Part shown: piece after piece, positions 7,264-7,885 of the stretch | How the letters are laid out: each line of letters begins with the position of its first letter | Position numbering within the stretch: the stretch's first letter is position 1 | Source of the DNA: a bacterium | GTDB taxonomy: Bacteria > Armatimonadota > Chthonomonadetes > Chthonomonadales > Chthonomonadaceae | DNA length: 7,885 nt | Direction: 5' to 3' | NCBI GenBank assembly: GCA_021805405.1 | Contig: JAJZFK010000442.1 | Coordinates: 1 to 7,885, forward strand | Notes under the pieces: model-generated | The model's input: only the letters and a program-made list of their open reading frames with translations | Told to the model about the DNA's origin: nothing | Database searches by the model: none | Program-made: the position numbers and the translations under genes

Positions 7264-7885
7264 GAAACCACTCCACTGTGTTATTTAGGCCATCCTCAAG
7301 CGCGGTTACCGGTTGCCAACCAAGCGCCTTAAGCCGGGAAATATCGGCCTCCAGGTGCATCACCTGATCTGGTCTGTATGGTACTTCACCCCAGCCTAAT
7401 GGCAGGGCTGGGTCAATTGCGTCCCGTATAAACTCTATAGTAGACCTCAAGGAACGGGCATTGCCAGAACCAAGGTTAAATGCTCCCTCGGCGAAGTCAT
7501 TGTGGGCAACTGTAGCGATAGCATCCGCAGCGTCCGCCTGATACAGATAGTCCCAACGTTGCTCGCCAGCTGTTAAGCCAGGTCGCGCGCCACGCAGAAG
7601 TTCCAGTATGAGGTATGGAATCATCCACTCCGCGTTATCTGCGGGACCATAGGAAGAAAAAAGCCTTAGCCATGCAAACCGCATTTCGTGAATGGAGCAA
7701 TACGTTTTGCAAAGTGTATACGCTGCCAGCTTGCTCGCACCGTACAGTGTAGTTGGTTCGGTTGGCATCGCCTCAGTAATGACGCGTTGAAGCGCCCCGT
7801 ACTCCGCCTGTGATCCCAGCCCTACAAAAGCAGTTGCACCTGCATCCTTCGCTTCTGCTAGCAGGCTAAGAGTGCCCGGAATATT
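7229..7885 (-). CDS. NAD(P)-dependent nucleotide-sugar epimerase/dehydratase/reductase (extended SDR), 5' end outside window
   Basis: The frame is open from the right edge to the stop at 7229-7231, giving the last 218 residues. An ATG at 7768 lies inside the domain and is not the true start. The cofactor-binding GxxGxxG region is beyond the window. Numbering visible residues, GLGSQAEYG (22-30) holds the catalytic serine (S25, in the place of GalE S124). YGASK (48-52) is the YxxxK pair. RLFSSYGP, GEQRWDYLYQADAADAI, FNLGSG and the C-terminal LGWQP plus WFR are typical substrate-domain segments of nucleotide-sugar SDRs. GSQAEYG and PYRPDQVM recall CDP-abequose synthase-type enzymes (RfbJ), so a 4-keto reduction or epimerisation of a CDP- or dTDP-deoxysugar is plausible but not proven. 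It overlaps the transketolase N-subunit gene, so its product probably acts in the same pathway. Confidence 0.88.
   Translation of the reverse strand, partial: NIPGTLSLLAEAKDAGATAFVGLGSQAEYGALQRVITEAMPTEPTTLYGASKLAAYTLCKTYCSIHEMRFAWLRLFSSYGPADNAEWMIPYLILELLRGARPGLTAGEQRWDYLYQADAADAIATVAHNDFAEGAFNLGSGNARSLRSTIEFIRDAIDPALPLGWGEVPYRPDQVMHLEADISRLKALGWQPVTALEDGLNNTVEWFRDNQQRYSDVR
7271..7274 (-). promoter_or_regulatory. Ribosome binding site GGAG for the transketolase N-subunit gene
   Basis: GGAG lies 7 nt before the GTG at 7263, inside the end of the upstream epimerase gene. The alternative ATG at 7239 has no such sequence, so this site decides the start in favour of GTG. Confidence 0.6.

Noticed and set aside
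7229..7768. Taking the ATG at 7768 as the start of the SDR gene
   Set aside because: The frame continues open to the window edge, and the residues before this ATG contain the conserved GSQAEYG active-site segment, so the gene is truncated by the window rather than short.

Overview
This window is a stretch of a surface-polysaccharide (O-antigen or similar Wzx/Wzy-dependent glycan) biosynthesis cluster. It holds seven genes that are complete in the window, one gene cut by the right edge, and a possible gene start cut by the left edge. Every gene lies on the minus strand, so transcription runs from the right end of the window to the left. No RNA genes, CRISPR arrays, insertion sequences or clear terminators were seen. 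A lipid-linked repeat unit with its own flippase and polymerase points to a bacterium, most likely Gram-negative. The species cannot be told from the sequence. Base composition is mixed: sampled lines run about 55-62% GC in the sugar-enzyme part and about 37-47% in the glycosyltransferase part. Such patchiness is usual for horizontally assembled O-antigen loci.

Layout in transcription order. (1) 7885-7229: C-terminal 218 residues of an extended short-chain dehydrogenase/reductase acting on a nucleotide sugar. (2) 7263-6439 and 6442-5525: a transketolase split into an N-terminal (ThDP pyrophosphate-binding) and a C-terminal (catalytic Glu plus C-domain) subunit, joined by an ATGA overlap. (3) 5528-4113: a Wzx-type flippase. 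(4) 4120-3101: a family 2 glycosyltransferase resembling abequosyltransferase WbaV/RfbV. (5) 3104-2523: a left-handed beta-helix O-acyltransferase. (6) 2429-1407: a second WbaV-like family 2 glycosyltransferase. (7) 1391-78: a Wzy-type polymerase. (8) 66-1: a possible start of a further gene. Adjacent genes overlap or nearly touch. The only gap of any size is 93 nt (2430-2522), so the whole set reads as one translationally coupled operon.

How the genes could work together (inference): the reductase/epimerase and the split transketolase would make an unusual nucleotide sugar, perhaps one carrying a two-carbon branch. The two WbaV-like transferases would place such sugars on the undecaprenyl-linked repeat unit, the acyltransferase would decorate it, Wzx would flip it across the inner membrane and Wzy would polymerise it. 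The most interesting point is the dedicated two-subunit transketolase. A hand comparison with yeast transketolase suggests that it keeps the ThDP and ketose-donor residues but has changed two residues that face the acceptor.
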